This document shows positions 25,334 through 37,199 of a DNA stretch of 64,000 nucleotides, one piece after another; within the stretch, counting starts at the first letter, position 1, and each line of letters starts with the position of its first letter. Under the pieces are notes generated by a model. The model saw only the letters and a list, made by a program, of their open reading frames with translations, searched no databases and was not told the origin of the DNA. Made by a program: the position numbers and the translations under genes. The DNA comes from Sphagnum compactum (lineage: Eukaryota; Bryophyta; Sphagnopsida; Sphagnales): NCBI GenBank assembly GCA_965153455.1, contig OZ234501.1:12772001-12836000 (forward strand). The letters run 5' to 3'.

Positions 25334-25762
25334 ACACTTAAAAGTTCCAAGAATGGAAATTGCAAATCCACAATTTCATCTCTCTCACAACTCGCCCACT
25401 CTTTGTCTCTCACTTGCCACACTCGAAGTTCCAACGATGGAAATTGGAAATACCCCAATTTCACTCAAAGTTCCAAAATGGAAATCGTAAACACCCAATT
25501 CCATCTCTTTCTCTCTCGTTTCTCTCTCTCTCGCAACTCTCTCACTCACTTGCTACACTCAGAGTTACAAGAATGGAAATTGCAAATACCCAATTTCTTC
25601 TCTTTCTCAACTCTCCAATCTCTCTCTCTCTCTCTTTCTCTACACTTAAGTTCGAAGAATGCAAATTGCAAATCCACAATTTCATCTCTCTCTCTCCCTG
25701 TCTTTCTCTCATTTGCTACACTCAGTGTTCCAACAATGGAAACTGCAAATACCCAATTTCAC

Positions 25763-25807
<45 letters not shown>

Positions 25808-26207
25808 ACTTGCTACACTCAAAGGTTCCAAGAATGGAAATTGCAAACACGCAATTTCATTTCTTTCTTCCTCTCTCTCAACTCTCTCGCTCTCTCTTTG
25901 TCTCTCATTTGCTACACTCAATGTTCCAACAATCGAAACTGCAAATATCAATTCTCTCTCTCTCTCTCTCTCCTACTTGCTACACTCAGGTTCTAACAAT
26001 GGAAATTGCAAACACCCAATTTCATTTCTGTCTTCCTCTCTCTCTCTCTCTTTGTCTCTCATTTGCTACACTCAATTTTCCAACAATGGAAACTGCAAAT
26101 ACCCAATTTCACCTCTTTTTCTCTCTCAACTCTCTCACTCTCTCTCTCTCTCTCCTCTCCCACTTGCTACACTCAAAGCTTCCAACAATGGAAATTGCAA
26201 AAGATGA
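25115..26207 (-). repeat. 13-unit array of CT/GA tracts alternating with a conserved dyad core, upstream of the ERF gene
   Basis: Read on the + strand, a core of about 48 bp starting TTGCTACACTCAAAGTTCC and ending CCCAATTTC recurs about 13 times, with starts near 25136, 25227, 25331, 25412, 25463, 25551, 25640, 25712, 25810, 25910, 25977, 26063 and 26163. The cores are separated by (CT)n tracts, giving a period of about 50-105 bp. Nearly every core holds TTCCA-N4-TGGAA and then GAAATTG-N8-CAATTTC, two adjacent inverted repeats. The array begins about 290 bp upstream of the ERF start codon, so in the ERF sense it shows GA tracts, the sequence type bound by plant BPC/GAGA-binding proteins. A regulatory role is inference. 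A neutral satellite is the alternative. Confidence 0.9.
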
Positions 26208-26249
26208 GAAAGCATGGTGGTGGTGATGGTGTTTTTGTTACCTGAAATG

Positions 26250-28778
26250 TGCGTGTACAAACAAACTACAAAACCGGAACTCAAGTGAACCAATGCTCTC
26301 CAATTGTGTGTGTGTTAGTGTTTTGGGCAATGGATGGAATGACATGGGAAGATTGGAATTCCTTAAATAAGAGTGAAAGGAGATCTCAAAAGCATCTTAA
26401 ATCCTTACTAGGATGATTCTAGTGTGAAGAAGACAAGTTTTGGGTTTTAGGGTAGGTGTTCTTTTGGGCGTTGCTAGTAACCCAATTTCACTACACTCCC
26501 AACAAAAACATCATCCAATCCATCCGATGGGAAAGATGTTGGTGACTTCTTCCAACTCATTGGGTGGGAAGCTTCGCGCACGAAGGATCATGAGAAGGTC
26601 ATGAGGATCATGAGAAAGTCATGTTGCTACTCCGAATGAAGTGTTGCCATATTATAAAGCAAAGCACGCCATATTATGGGAAAAAAAGCTCCTTGTAACC
26701 CGAAGGCAAGGGGGGCATATTGGGAAGCTTTACAACAATAACCCATTTGACGACAAGGGGCCCCATTGAACAAGCACACCATGCCAATATGTTCATTGCA
26801 TGTGACCGGGTTATTAGCCACCAAGTGCTATACCGACTTAACACTAACATAGTAATCACTTACATTCCTTGCCAACTTTGTGGTTACCTTACTACCCAGG
26901 TACTAGAAACCTAGTATTGTGAGGAGGGAGGAACAAGTAGAACGAGTTTAAAGAACAACTTAACCCAAGGTTACGGTTACCACATTGGTTATCTATGGAT
27001 GGTGGAATTGTAGGGTGCATGCTATAAATTACATAACCCCTTTGGATGAGAAGCCTTACCCTACTATACTAAATGAGTAATGTTTCATCTTATCTCGCCC
27101 CCCCCCCCCCAACATTCTCCAAAATGAAATGGGACAAGGGTTTGGAGTTTGGACCCAATTACATACACACACTTTTCTTCTTCTTCTTTTTTTGTCATTT
27201 TTGTAAACTTTGACAATGGCCCTTGTGGAACTCTTTTACTTGTGAAAACAATTGTCTAAAAATAATACAACTAATGTCTACAAATTGGTCTATAGGTACT
27301 TGGGTACCTACTACCACTATCCAACATGGACTAAGTGATTTGTCTTTTACATTTGAACTCATCTATGAAATTCTTCTATCAAAGAAGATGCCGACACCTA
27401 TATATTAAGGAAGGTAATTTGTTTGTTTTGTTTATTTATCACACCGACATCTCCCAAACTTGGGTGGTGTATGCTCTTGGTACCATTGGAAAGCCCTTGA
27501 TGAATGAGTAGGGGGTGCTCCGAGCTGATTTTGTAATGTATAAACCTACGGTGGAAGAGTTATTGAATATTGAATGATTTTTTCATTGATGGTTCCATAA
27601 AATGAAAATTAAAAACTTTAGAAAAATTGAGGCACACTTTGATATTTGTGAAAAGCCCTCAATGAGCACGATTTTATGAAGGTGATTTTTGTATTTCTAC
27701 ACTTAAGGTGGGGAAAATATTGAATTTTGTGTTATTTTTGTCATTGAGAATTGAATAAAGATTCAAAATCCAACTTTTTGCTGCAAATTGTATTTCAAAG
27801 AAGTTGTATCATTTTCCCTTTGAAAGTGCATTCAATTGGGCAAACAACACATGGCACATTAGGTCCTAGCAACAAATTGGCACAATTCTAATTGGCTCAC
27901 ACTATTTGTTTCTAGTTGAAAATGATTTCTCAAAATCAAGAGGATTTTCAATACTAGAACTTAATTAATTATTTTTTAAAAAAACTTTTCTAATTCTCTA
28001 ATTTGTGGAACATGTATTGTTTGAAACATGGAGTCAAGAATTAGCTTGCTTAATTTTGAAAAATGTGTCAAATTTCTAATTCTACAAGTCTCAAAACTTG
28101 TCGTATTGTTTTAAATATGGGTCAAGGATTTCAATGAATTTGGAGTAATTTTTTTCTTGAAAATTCAACTAAGTTATAAAAAACTGGCTAGTTTTGGAAG
28201 GAGAAATGAGTTGAGTGGGGGAGCTCACACTTCACACTTGCAACAATCACATAGGCCACACTAGGCTAGTGGGCCCCCATTGAAACCATATTGAAGAGAG
28301 TGTGACAAAGTCTTGGATGTTTTTTTTCTTATTGTTAGAGGAGATCACTTGATATAAATATGGTGAATTCACACAATTTTTTTCCTGAAAATATGGTGAA
28401 ATTTTTGGAATAAACAAATGAAACTTGCAACATAGAAATATGCTCTCTATTATTGTGTAAGTACGAAAAATTGTTTTAAAAAAAAAAAAAGGCCTGGTGC
28501 AATGACACCTTATGTAAATCCCTCTTGCTCATCCTCCTTTCTATAAGAACAACCCAAAACACCAAGAATGTGTGTGTGTGAGGATTGTGGAAAAAAAATA
28601 ATTTATGTGTTTATATAATTCTATAATGAGAATAAAAACCTCTATTTTGGAAGTCTCCAAATTTTCAAAATTTTCTTATGACAAAGACAATCAAAGAAGC
28701 TCATGACAATAATTTTTAAGAAATTCTGAACAACTTAGAGACACACACTAACGAATCAATGGAAAATATAATATATTA
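26250..28778. other. Gene-poor stretch
   Basis: No coding sequence is supported. There is a poly-C run near 27099-27112. AT-rich sequence without recognisable domains fills the rest. Confidence 0.5.
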
Positions 28779-29070
28779 GAGTTATCCGTAAAGTCTTCAC
28801 CCTGTCTTTGGGCCTCCTTTCACCCCCCTATCCCCTCTTTCATTGGTATCCGCAAAGTAAAAGACATTTTAATAAATCTCAGTATGAAATGCTGATAAGT
28901 AGCATTTCATGCACAAGGTTTCGGGACTAATTATCGTAGTTGTACAGTTAGGAGCAGTGAAAATATGTGTAGCAGCAGCAGTGGAGGCGCTCAAGAAAAA
29001 GGAAAGAGAGGATGGATGGATGGTAAGTAGTCAGAAAACAAACAGTTTTCTGTTGGGTTCCAGTTCCACT
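28779..29070 (+). mobile_element. MITE family A, copy 2 (truncated at its right end)
   Basis: Begins GAGTTATCCGTAAAGTC after a TA dinucleotide. It then follows copy 3 (53022-53400) through TTTCACCCCC, AAATCTCAGTATGAA, GTAGTTGTACAGTTAGGAGC and GTGGAGGCGCTCA. Similarity fades after about 29010 and no closing terminal repeat is present. Confidence 0.75.
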
Positions 29071-29289
29071 TGCTAACCATCATGGTTAGCTAGCTAAACA
29101 GTAGCTTTTTTTTTTTGCAGGCTACCTACCCACTAACTAACAACCTACAAAGCAGTTTGTTAGTTAGGTAGGTAGGTAGGTAGGTAGTAAAAGCAGCCCT
29201 TACTTACCTATGTATAGACCATTTCCTTGCCTAATAATTTAACCTATTTTGTTACCTATCTACCTATATATATGAGACCTATTATTTCC

Positions 29290-29440
29290 TACAGAATTGG
29301 TTTATCAAGGTGTTTAAACCAAAGATTAAATCTCAGGTAATGTTCATCCATCCACAAATGAGTAAGTAATAACGGACGGACCTCATCCAGTGGATGGTGC
29401 GTTGGTGGGTGCTGCTGGTTCACTTTGGCCCCGACCGACC
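29290..29440 (+). repeat. Short dispersed repeat shared with about 6935-7050
   Basis: Contains GTTCATCCAT and CATCCAGTGGATGGTGCGTTGG, with the palindrome CATCCAGTGGATG. The same order (GTTCATCCAT, CATCCAGTGGATGGTGTG, GGTGCTGGTT) occurs at about 6970-7035. A possible inverted trace lies near 36005-36040 (CACCATCCAATGG). Confidence 0.5.
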
Positions 29441-29630
29441 AGACCAAGGAAGGAGGAGAGAAAAATCCTCCCGAGGCCAGGTGGCAAAAAGTCAAGCGAG
29501 TCTAATGTAATGCCAGCTAATCTGCAGCTGCCATCTGTCACAAATTAAAACCCTTTTGTGGACACTTTTTGCTCTTTTTGCTCCTATAGCTTTTGTTGAT
29601 GAGCTCACTTTTGACTCTTTTGGTTTGGGT

Positions 29631-29706
29631 TTTAGGGCTTCGGGGGAAGGAACCCTAGACCTTTCTTGAGGTCTTGGTCTAGGGTTCCTTCCCCAAACCC
29701 TAAAAA
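29631..29706. repeat. Long imperfect inverted repeat
   Basis: TTTAGGG, then GGGGAAGGAACCCTAGACC, is followed after a 12-base spacer by GGTCTAGGGTTCCTTCCCC and ACCCTAAA. The two arms total about 27 paired bases with small bulges. Telomere-like AACCCTAAAAA sequences follow at 29690-29770. Confidence 0.85.
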
Positions 29707-30032
29707 AAACCTAAACAAAATAGCTAGGTAACCCTAAAAACCCTAAACAAAATAGCTAGACAAACCCTAACTTTTGTTTTAATTGGGTCCATTTATTTAT
29801 TACCAACAACAAGACAAAAGTTACACAACCCTTCATCAAGCCCCCCCAAAAAAAAAAACCCTAAAAAAAAACCCTAAAACCTGGGCTTCATTGCTAAGTG
29901 GGCCTAGAGCCTTGGGCAAGGGAGAGTGGGCTTCATTGCCCCTAATTTCTTCCTTTGTATATAATGGGGAGGTACCTAGTCTCTCCCGAGGGAAGTGTAC
30001 CCGGGGGGCTGCTCGAGCCGCGTTACAGGGAC

Positions 30033-30200
30033 ATAACCGGTGACTCGTGCAAATGGGATTTTTACTACTTGCCCATAACCGGGGACTCGCGCAAATGGGA
30101 TTTTTTTTACTCGCCCATAACCGGGGACTCGCTCGCGCAAATGGGATTTTTTTTACTCGCTCGTGCAAATGGGATTTTTTTTACTCACCCATAACCGAGG
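30033..30200 (+). repeat. Tandem repeat of about 45 bp with GCAAATGGGATTTTT core
   Basis: Four copies of a unit made of CATAACCGG, a GACTCG block, GCAAATGGGATTTTT and TTACTCGCCC. Unit lengths vary because a CTCGCTCG block and the T run expand and contract. The surrounding 29.95-30.55 kb and 30.85-31.2 kb are unusually GC-rich for this window and could be parts of an old retroelement. I found no protein domain to prove that. Confidence 0.75.
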
Positions 30201-30559
30201 AGGACTACTCGGACGTCTGGGACGAATGCTGTTGTCACTATCCGCATAACCCCCCTGCGCCCGTCTGTCTGGCCGACCCAGTTACGCAGCCGATACGGGT
30301 TGTAACCTGAGACCTCTCCTCCGCCAACCCGGGGGGTGACGCCATGCCTGCCAATTTCTAGGAACGAATTTTCGGTTATGAATATTCATCCTTTGTGCAA
30401 GCAAGGGGAGGTGGTACTTTCCGTAGGGAAGTTTCCCTCATGTGAGGTGGGCGAGCGACACAAAAGAAGAAGACGGAGACGACCGAGTCGTCGAGTCCCA
30501 CTCTCACCCCTCAAGTGAGAATAACTCCCCGCCCGGAAAAGTACCTCCCTATCCATGTT

Positions 30560-32630
30560 TTTGTTACATTTTCATACCAACTTTACAAAAGAAAAAATTC
30601 CGTCGTCTTCTTGGGCTCATACGCGGATTTTATGGGTTCTCTTGCATGCTCTTCCTTCAAGCAATACATTAGGAGTAAGTACAACCCCCAAATTAAAACC
30701 TAATTAATTAATTAGTTTAAAAATTAATTTAAAAATAAAATAAAATAAAACAATAAAGCCATCATCCTAGTAAGACAAATTTGAACTTTGGGGGTGTCTC
30801 CGCAACTACTAATTAACATAAATAACACTAGACGAGAAAACACCAAGACAATGTAAAATCCCGCGCCCCGCCCCAACGGACGTGCAATATGTGGATGTGC
30901 ACGCATATGATAAAATGATTAACACTAATTTTCTTCAATTAGTGTACAAGTTCATATAATTGACACTATTGGGATATAATAAATTTTTGTTAAGTGACAA
31001 TGAAGAAAAAAAAGCACATAACGACCGTCAAGGTAACCCGAGATGGATAGTATGTCTTATAAGATGGCCCGCAAGCAAACGTAGTAAGGCGACATGGTTG
31101 TCGTGCACAAGGATGCGCCCACAAAGTTCATAAAGGGGGCGCGGCGCGGCGGGGGGGGCGGGGGTGTTTTGCACACGTAGCCAATTACGACAAGCCTGAC
31201 ATAAGAGTTTAACGAACATAACATCCATTGTCGAATGACCGCATCCGCGCCGAATTATAGAGCCTTTCGGAGCTCACTATGGCTCTTTTTAAAAATATTA
31301 TATTATATATTTATAATTTCTTTTGTAACAACTATATTGCCAGCATTCCTAATATTTCAACATAAAAATTTTCCGTCTCAACCCTCTTTTTTCTTTTCCC
31401 TTTTTTCAGCTTTCCTTTATAGACTCCTTCTTTTTTCCACCCCGTTTTTGGCTCTTTTTTTCAAAAAAAAATTAAAAAAATCGCCATATTTCTAGAAGTA
31501 GTTCAAAGTAGGTAGGCAGAAATGTAATTAAGGTGTTAAAAAAAATCCTTATATATATTTATAGCCAAATTTGGTTAAATTGGCTATTGATGATCGTCAC
31601 CTTGGCTATATCACAAAATCTTAATTTTAAGAATTAGACCACTTCCTTGATTTTGTGACCTAATTTTGTGACCTAAAAAGCTTTGGAGATATTGAATTTT
31701 GATTTTTTTTTGTCACTAGAAATTAATAAATTTTGGACCTAAGGTGAGGGAGAAATAGATATTTTATTTTATTTTATTTTCACTTGAAAAATTAATTTAA
31801 AATTTAAATAAAATCTGAATTGAGCTCTATCATCAAGATCTTGTTCAAATTTGGGCCAACAATAATGCATGCCACAATAGTCTATCTATCAAGGAAGATT
31901 GTTTGTTGTGTTTGTTTCTTTGTCGCATATTGTTGTTTTGTTTTGTTTGTCACATCTCCCAAACCATAGGCCCCGCACCATGCTCTTGGGAATGTTGAAA
32001 AGCCCTTGATGAATGAATAGGGGTGCATGGGAGTGGTTTCATAAATAAATATTTAGACTACCCTACAATAGCCATTAATATTGACAAAAAATTGTCAATA
32101 AAAAATCAAAAAAAATCAAAACTAATAAAAATTGGGGGAATTCGGGGTGCACTCTTGGTAAGGTTGGAAAAAAAAAACCCTTGACAAGTGAGATTTCTTT
32201 GCACAAGATATTGAATTTTGAGTAATGTTTGTCATTGAAAATTCAATAAAATTTCATAATTCAAATTCAATTAGTTGGGTACCGACTCCCAAGTTCACAC
32301 TTGGGGGGCCAAAGGCACATTACATGCCACTCCACTAACTTGCAAAATAAGTCATGTACTGATTTTCAAATTTCAAGCCCTTACAAAAAAATTATTTATT
32401 TATGTATTTAATTAATTAATTAATAATTTATTTATTTATTATTAAGAGATTGGGGAGATGGATACTATATAGAAAATAATTCTAATAATGTTTAATAAAG
32501 GGGAAATAAGGTGAATTTTCTTCGAGGAGAAGGTGGTGGCGATGTCGGTCCTTCACTCTTGCTTGGTGCCTTTCATTCAGCCACGTAGGAGGCCGGTTTT
32601 TCCAGCAGTTGGGCGGGCTGCTACCGTCCT
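30560..32630. other. Gene-poor stretch with one dispersed repeat copy
   Basis: No coding sequence is supported. A copy of the TAGCCAAATTTG repeat lies at about 31460-31640 (TCGCCATATTTCTAG, GTTCAAAGTAGG, ATAGCCAAATTTGG, GGCTATATCACAAAA). A G-rich run GCGGGGGGGGCGGGGG occurs near 31147-31165. Confidence 0.5.
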
Positions 32631-32633
32631 CGT

Positions 32634-32749
32634 GCATCATAGTATCCGACCTAATTGACTCACAACAAAGGCATCATAGTATCCGACCTAATTGACTAAC
32701 AACAAAGGCATCATAGTACCTATCCGACCTAATTGACTCACAACAAAGG
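32634..32749 (+). repeat. Three-copy tandem repeat, unit about 37-41 bp
   Basis: The phrase CATCATAGTATCCGACCTAA with ATTGACTCACAACAAAGG occurs three times in direct succession. The third copy has a small insertion (TACC). Confidence 0.9.
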
Positions 32750-32929
32750 TTTCGTTCACAAGTAATAATTGAGTTGCGACAACTCAAAAGACTCGATAAA
32801 TGATACTAAGTGTGTAAAGAAGTGTCTTGGTGTGGTTCCCCGGAAGTGACAATATTTTATTCCGCTTGGGTCACTCGAAATTCCTACAATTGAAAGTGTT
32901 CCCGTGGAGGTCAACCCACCGGAATGTAC

Positions 32930-33475
32930 GTAAGTTGTACATTCTACAAAGACGCATGACCCATTAGAGTTATCTGTAAAGTCACGCGATTAGGGGGTGA
33001 GATGCCACTGAAAGAGGGGATAGGGGGTGAAACAGAGGGTGACTTAGTTGTACATTCTACAAAAGACTCATGACACAGTAGAGTTATCTGTAAAGTCAGG
33101 CGATCAGGGGGTGAGATGCCACTGAAAGAGGGGATAGGGGGGGAAACCAGAGGAGATAGGGGGTGAAACAGAGGGTGACTTAGTTGTACATTCTACAAAA
33201 GACTCATGACACTGTGTAGAGTTATCTATAAAGTCAGGCGATCAGGGGGTGAGATGCCACTGAAAAGAGGGGATAGGGGGTGAAAGCAGAGAAGATAGGG
33301 AATGAAACAGAGGGTGACTTAGTTGTACATTCTACAAAAGACTCATGACAGACAGAGTAGAGTTATCTGTAAAGTCAGGCGATCAGGGGGTGAGATGCCA
33401 CTGAAAGAGGGGATAGGGGGGTGAAACCAGAGGAGATAGGGGGTGAAACAGAGGGTGACTTTACGAATAACTCTA
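32930..33475 (+). mobile_element. MITE family A, copy 4: tandemly amplified array between TA target duplications
   Basis: A family A left end (GAGTTATCTGTAAAGTCA) appears four times, at 32967, 33081, 33219 and 33360. Each is followed by GGGGGTGAGATGCCACTGAA and GGGGATAGGGGG-type blocks. Between units stands TAGTTGTACATTCTACAAAA and GACTCATGACA. The same phrase, slightly changed (AAGTTGTACATTCTACAAAG), precedes the first left end, so flank plus element were amplified together. Only the last unit keeps the right terminal repeat (TGACTTTACGAATAACTC, ending 33473). TA occurs on both outer sides (32965-32966 and 33474-33475), as expected of a Tc1/mariner-type target duplication. Confidence 0.8.
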
Positions 33476-33559
33476 TCATTGTCAAAAGCTTAGTAAGAAA
33501 GATGATGTTGTAAAGGCAATGCAAGCGTATGCAACTTACAAGGTTTTGAGACGCCGGGT

Positions 33560-33860
33560 CATCGTGGTTTCTTTTAACGATTTTTGCGATGTAGCCAAAG
33601 TGGTGATCACCCAGAAAATAATTTAGCCAAATTTGGCTACACAATAGATATGAAGGTAGAATTTTTTTTTTTAATCCTTCTATATTCTTGGCTACATTTG
33701 TGGAAGTTATCATAAGACTCTGGCAATTAGGATTTTTTTTAAATTCGAAATCTGGTGAATTTGGGCAAATCTTTTTCTCAATGAAAAATTCTTTGTTTAG
33801 GTTGAAATCATATATTTTTTCAGGTTGAAATTTGGCAAAAATTCGCCAGTAAAAGAAACA
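33560..33860 (-). repeat. Dispersed TAGCCAAATTTG repeat, inverted copy
   Basis: On the minus strand it shows TGTAGCCAAATTTGGCTAAA, GGTGATCACCACTTTGGC and TACATCGCAAAA in the same order as the other copies. It lies directly beside the MITE array. Confidence 0.65.
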
Positions 33861-34269
33861 CTGCACAGGGCTGCCGTAACACCAACATTATTACATTGTA
33901 GGGGAGGAGAGAGGTTCACGAGCAAGTGGGTGTTCTCCAAAGGAAAGGAAGGGTCACCTGAGGGTGTTCCCGAACCTCATGAGAACTCACAAGTATGGGA
34001 ACCTCCAAGCATGTAATTGAGACTCTTTCTCATGGGAACACAAGAACATATAAAAAATACGAGGATCTCCCCCTTGGTATAAATAACCCCTTAGGGTTCT
34101 TGTTCTCGGGAACCCCCTTAAGGTAGTAGTACATAGAGAAATAGAAAAATAGTCATATATGTATGCACTATTTTTTTATAAAAATTATTAAAAATCAAAT
34201 AAAACCTAATTGTGACTTAATTTATTCAAATAAAACCTAATTCCTTAAAAATCAAATAAAACCTAATTT

Positions 34270-34350
34270 TTTCTGAGTCCTTCAATCTTGTCCTTTTTCA
34301 CCCCCTCTTTTCTGAGTCCTTCAATCTTGTCCTTTTTCTCCCCCTCTTTT
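34270..34350 (+). repeat. 39-bp tandem duplication
   Basis: CTGAGTCCTTCAATCTTGTC and the following CTTTTTC-CCCCTCTTTT occur twice in succession. Just before it an AATCAAATAAAACCTAAT phrase is also repeated three times (34193-34270). Confidence 0.85.
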
Positions 34351-34432
34351 GGGGGTGCTTTGTTTCATTTGATGGATGGTTCATATGAGCAGGTTTTCAT
34401 CATATTTCATGTTTTTGTGTTTAGACTATTGT

Positions 34433-34644
34433 GGTGCAATTCACACTCGATGTTAAGTCAGTGTTAAATGAAAATCTAAGTGGCATCCTAGGTGGCACCC
34501 AATTGTTAAATGGGCCATAGCTCAATGTAAAGTGAATGTTAGCTTAACATAAATTTCCATGGCAAATAGGTTTAAGTCCTAAATGGCTAGCATTGTGTTA
34601 GGGAACTCAACCCTAGAGTCCCTAACACCAAGTGTGAATGCACC
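34433..34644 (+). mobile_element. MITE family B, copy 1
   Basis: A 212-bp element with terminal inverted repeats: left GGTGCAATTCACACTCGATG, right ending CACCAAGTGTGAATGCACC. The interior is the reverse complement of copy 2 at 43853-44063 (for example CCTAGGTGGCAC and TTAGGGAACTC). The left end here carries small changes relative to copy 2. I could not identify the target-site duplication. Confidence 0.85.
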
Positions 34645-34649
34645 CTTTA

Positions 34650-37190
34650 GACTTGTCAAATATGTTTTTATATGTATGGGTAGTGTGGCCTATGCCATTG
34701 AGCACATATTTATAACTAGTGCTGGGGGGGGGGGGGGATTACAACAAATAAAATTGGAATTTTATTTTTAATTTAGTGTAAATTCCCCAAAAAATGCTAA
34801 AGTTTTGAAAAAAATCATCAAAATTTTGAAACTACAAAATTGAAAAAGAAAAAAACCTGATTGTAACTTACAAAGTATATATTATTTTCACCATACATTT
34901 TATATATGTATTCTTATTAAATTTCAGTGAAAAAACACTCAAACTTTTAAAACTATCCCATCATAGGTCTGAAAATTACAAAACCGCCTTAGTGAAGCCA
35001 TACTCATCTAGCACTTTCCAACCATATCAAGAGCACATCCCTAATTTCCTTGAAATTTTTATTTTTACTAAAGTTTCAATGATGAAAATACTCAAATTTC
35101 AATAATTCTTGCATTGCATGTCTAAACATTGCCTAATAACCTCCATGCACCCTACTCATCTAGGCTTTCCAACCATACCAAGAAGGGAGGGGGGGTGGAG
35201 GGTGAGGGGGAATGATTTGTGAGATCTCAATGTGGCAAAACAAAACAAACAAAACTACCTTCCTTAACTAGTAGAATGTGAAATATATGTGATGTTATTG
35301 AGTGGATTTTATCAAATTTTCATCATACTTCTCCTAAGAAAATGGGAACCTACACATTAAGATGTCAAAAAAGGGAGAGACTTCAAATGACACAAGATGT
35401 GAGTAACGCATAAATTGGGTATAACCTAAACCTAAACAACAACTCAACAAGGGTAGTGTAGAAGTAAAAGCAAAATCCTAGGATTGGCAAGTCAACAACA
35501 ATGGCTACTTGTCATTGATATATGGTAAATGATGTTTTATTATGGCAAAAGTTGTCATGTTTTCTATTAGCATTTGGAATACATTTTGCAAAAATCAAAG
35601 ATGGACATATGTCCTATTACCAAACATGATCTTAACCAAACTAAACTTTAGAGAATAGTAGGCCTACATAATACAAATGAATGAATGATAAATTATGATA
35701 TGGATTTTAGATTTCATTTAGGTAAACACCAACACTTTGTTTTGATACATCAATAATGATATAGACCAATTGAACGAGGTCATGCAATAACTTGTATTTT
35801 CTCAATCTTGTTTTTTTGTTAAGGCCCCATATGGTTATCCCAACCAAGGTTAGTAAGGGACAATTAAGTTGCTTGCAATTTCATCCTCTTGTGCTTGCGA
35901 AACATCCTTGGCAAAAGAAAGAAACCATAAACTTTGCGATGTATTTGAAAGGAATGGGTACTAGCTAGTGATGATGGGATAGAGATTTTGGACCCTTATG
36001 TCACCGAGCACCCACGTACACCATCCAATGGAATACCCCTTATGACTCAAGTTATGAATGAATCATCGCTTAATGTTGGGGCACTTGGTAACAACCTATG
36101 ACATAGGAATCCAATGAAACCTCCACATGCATTTCATTTTCAACTTTTTTATTCAAGTAGTTTCTATTTTTAGCAAAATTTTATCAATAAAAAAAGGTTA
36201 TTTTGCATAGTGCACTAATGAATGCCAATTCAATCTGGCCCTGGGTGTTGGGTCACATAAGCCAAGCTCATGTAATAGAATGAACACCAAGCAATGGACC
36301 ATGCACAATGCATGGTTTGTGGACATGAAACATTTTTTCATTTTATCCTTGTCCCATAGGTTACCATGAAATATTAGGATATTAATCAGGTAGAATAGCC
36401 TATGACCGAACACTTAAGGACTCATAACTCTCTAGCACCTAGGTTCTAGCATGTCCAGTGTCAGTCTCCAAAAGAAATCATGCCTCATCTTCAAGTGCAC
36501 CTAAGATTGTTTGAATCATTCAATTTGATCAACAAACAAAAAAGATAAGGGTTTCCAAAGTAAGGAACCTTTTCAACTAAAAATAACTTCAAGCAAACAC
36601 ATCGGAGATTATTGAACAAACATCTTGCATAATGTGCATGGACAAATTTCAATTGACATTGGACAGGTTTTAACCTTGGTCAAAATTGATGAATGCAAAA
36701 AAAACATCACTTTATGTGCAAAAAGGTTCAATGAACATCAGTGGGTGAGATAAAATTTGAAAGATAGTCAAGGTTTGTTGTAAATCTTAAATGGTTAAAG
36801 GTGTTGCCACCCAAAATGCACAGGTTTTACCCTAGTGCTCCCACCTCATTCAACAATGTCATTTTTCTCCTCCTACCTTGCTTTTCATGCTTATAGTCCA
36901 AGTGTTGTGCACTTGTGTTTCGATTGCAAGAAAGGCAAGTTGTAGTTCCTCATTGTTTTCATGGTCGTCATCTTCGAATACTTTTCATCCCTAAGTTGCC
37001 TTTGTGCTTTTAGTTAGTGGTTGGTTCTATGTTTTTGTTCAATTCAAACCTTGTGTAAACATTTCATTGAATCTGAGCATTTGTGTCTGCAATAAACAAT
37101 TGAGTTATTGGAAGAGTTCATTAAATGTTGTAGATGTATATTTTTTGGTTCCTTGTTTTTTGCTTACAAATGCCTCCAAGCTCGACACAC
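34650..37190. other. Gene-poor stretch
   Basis: No coding sequence is supported. A poly-G run occurs near 34725-34738. The remainder is AT-rich with no recognised domain. Confidence 0.5.
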
Positions 37191-37199
37191 GAGCTTTTC

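Noticed and set aside
25136-26205. Heat-shock elements in the array upstream of the ERF gene
   Set aside because: TTC and GAA words are present but spaced by three bases in TTCCAAGAA, while a heat-shock element needs two. The dyad TTCCA-N4-TGGAA describes the pattern better.
25226-26226. Long open frames of 182-288 codons, rich in Leu-Ser repeats
   Set aside because: They are translations of the CT-tract array, open in several frames at once, with no domain and no conserved start. They are not genes.
29955-30310. Overlapping + frames with repeated MGFFLLA-type peptides
   Set aside because: They are produced by the 45-bp tandem array and have no other support.
32634-33475. CRISPR-like array
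   Set aside because: The repeats are direct tandem units without unique spacers, and this is plant nuclear DNA.
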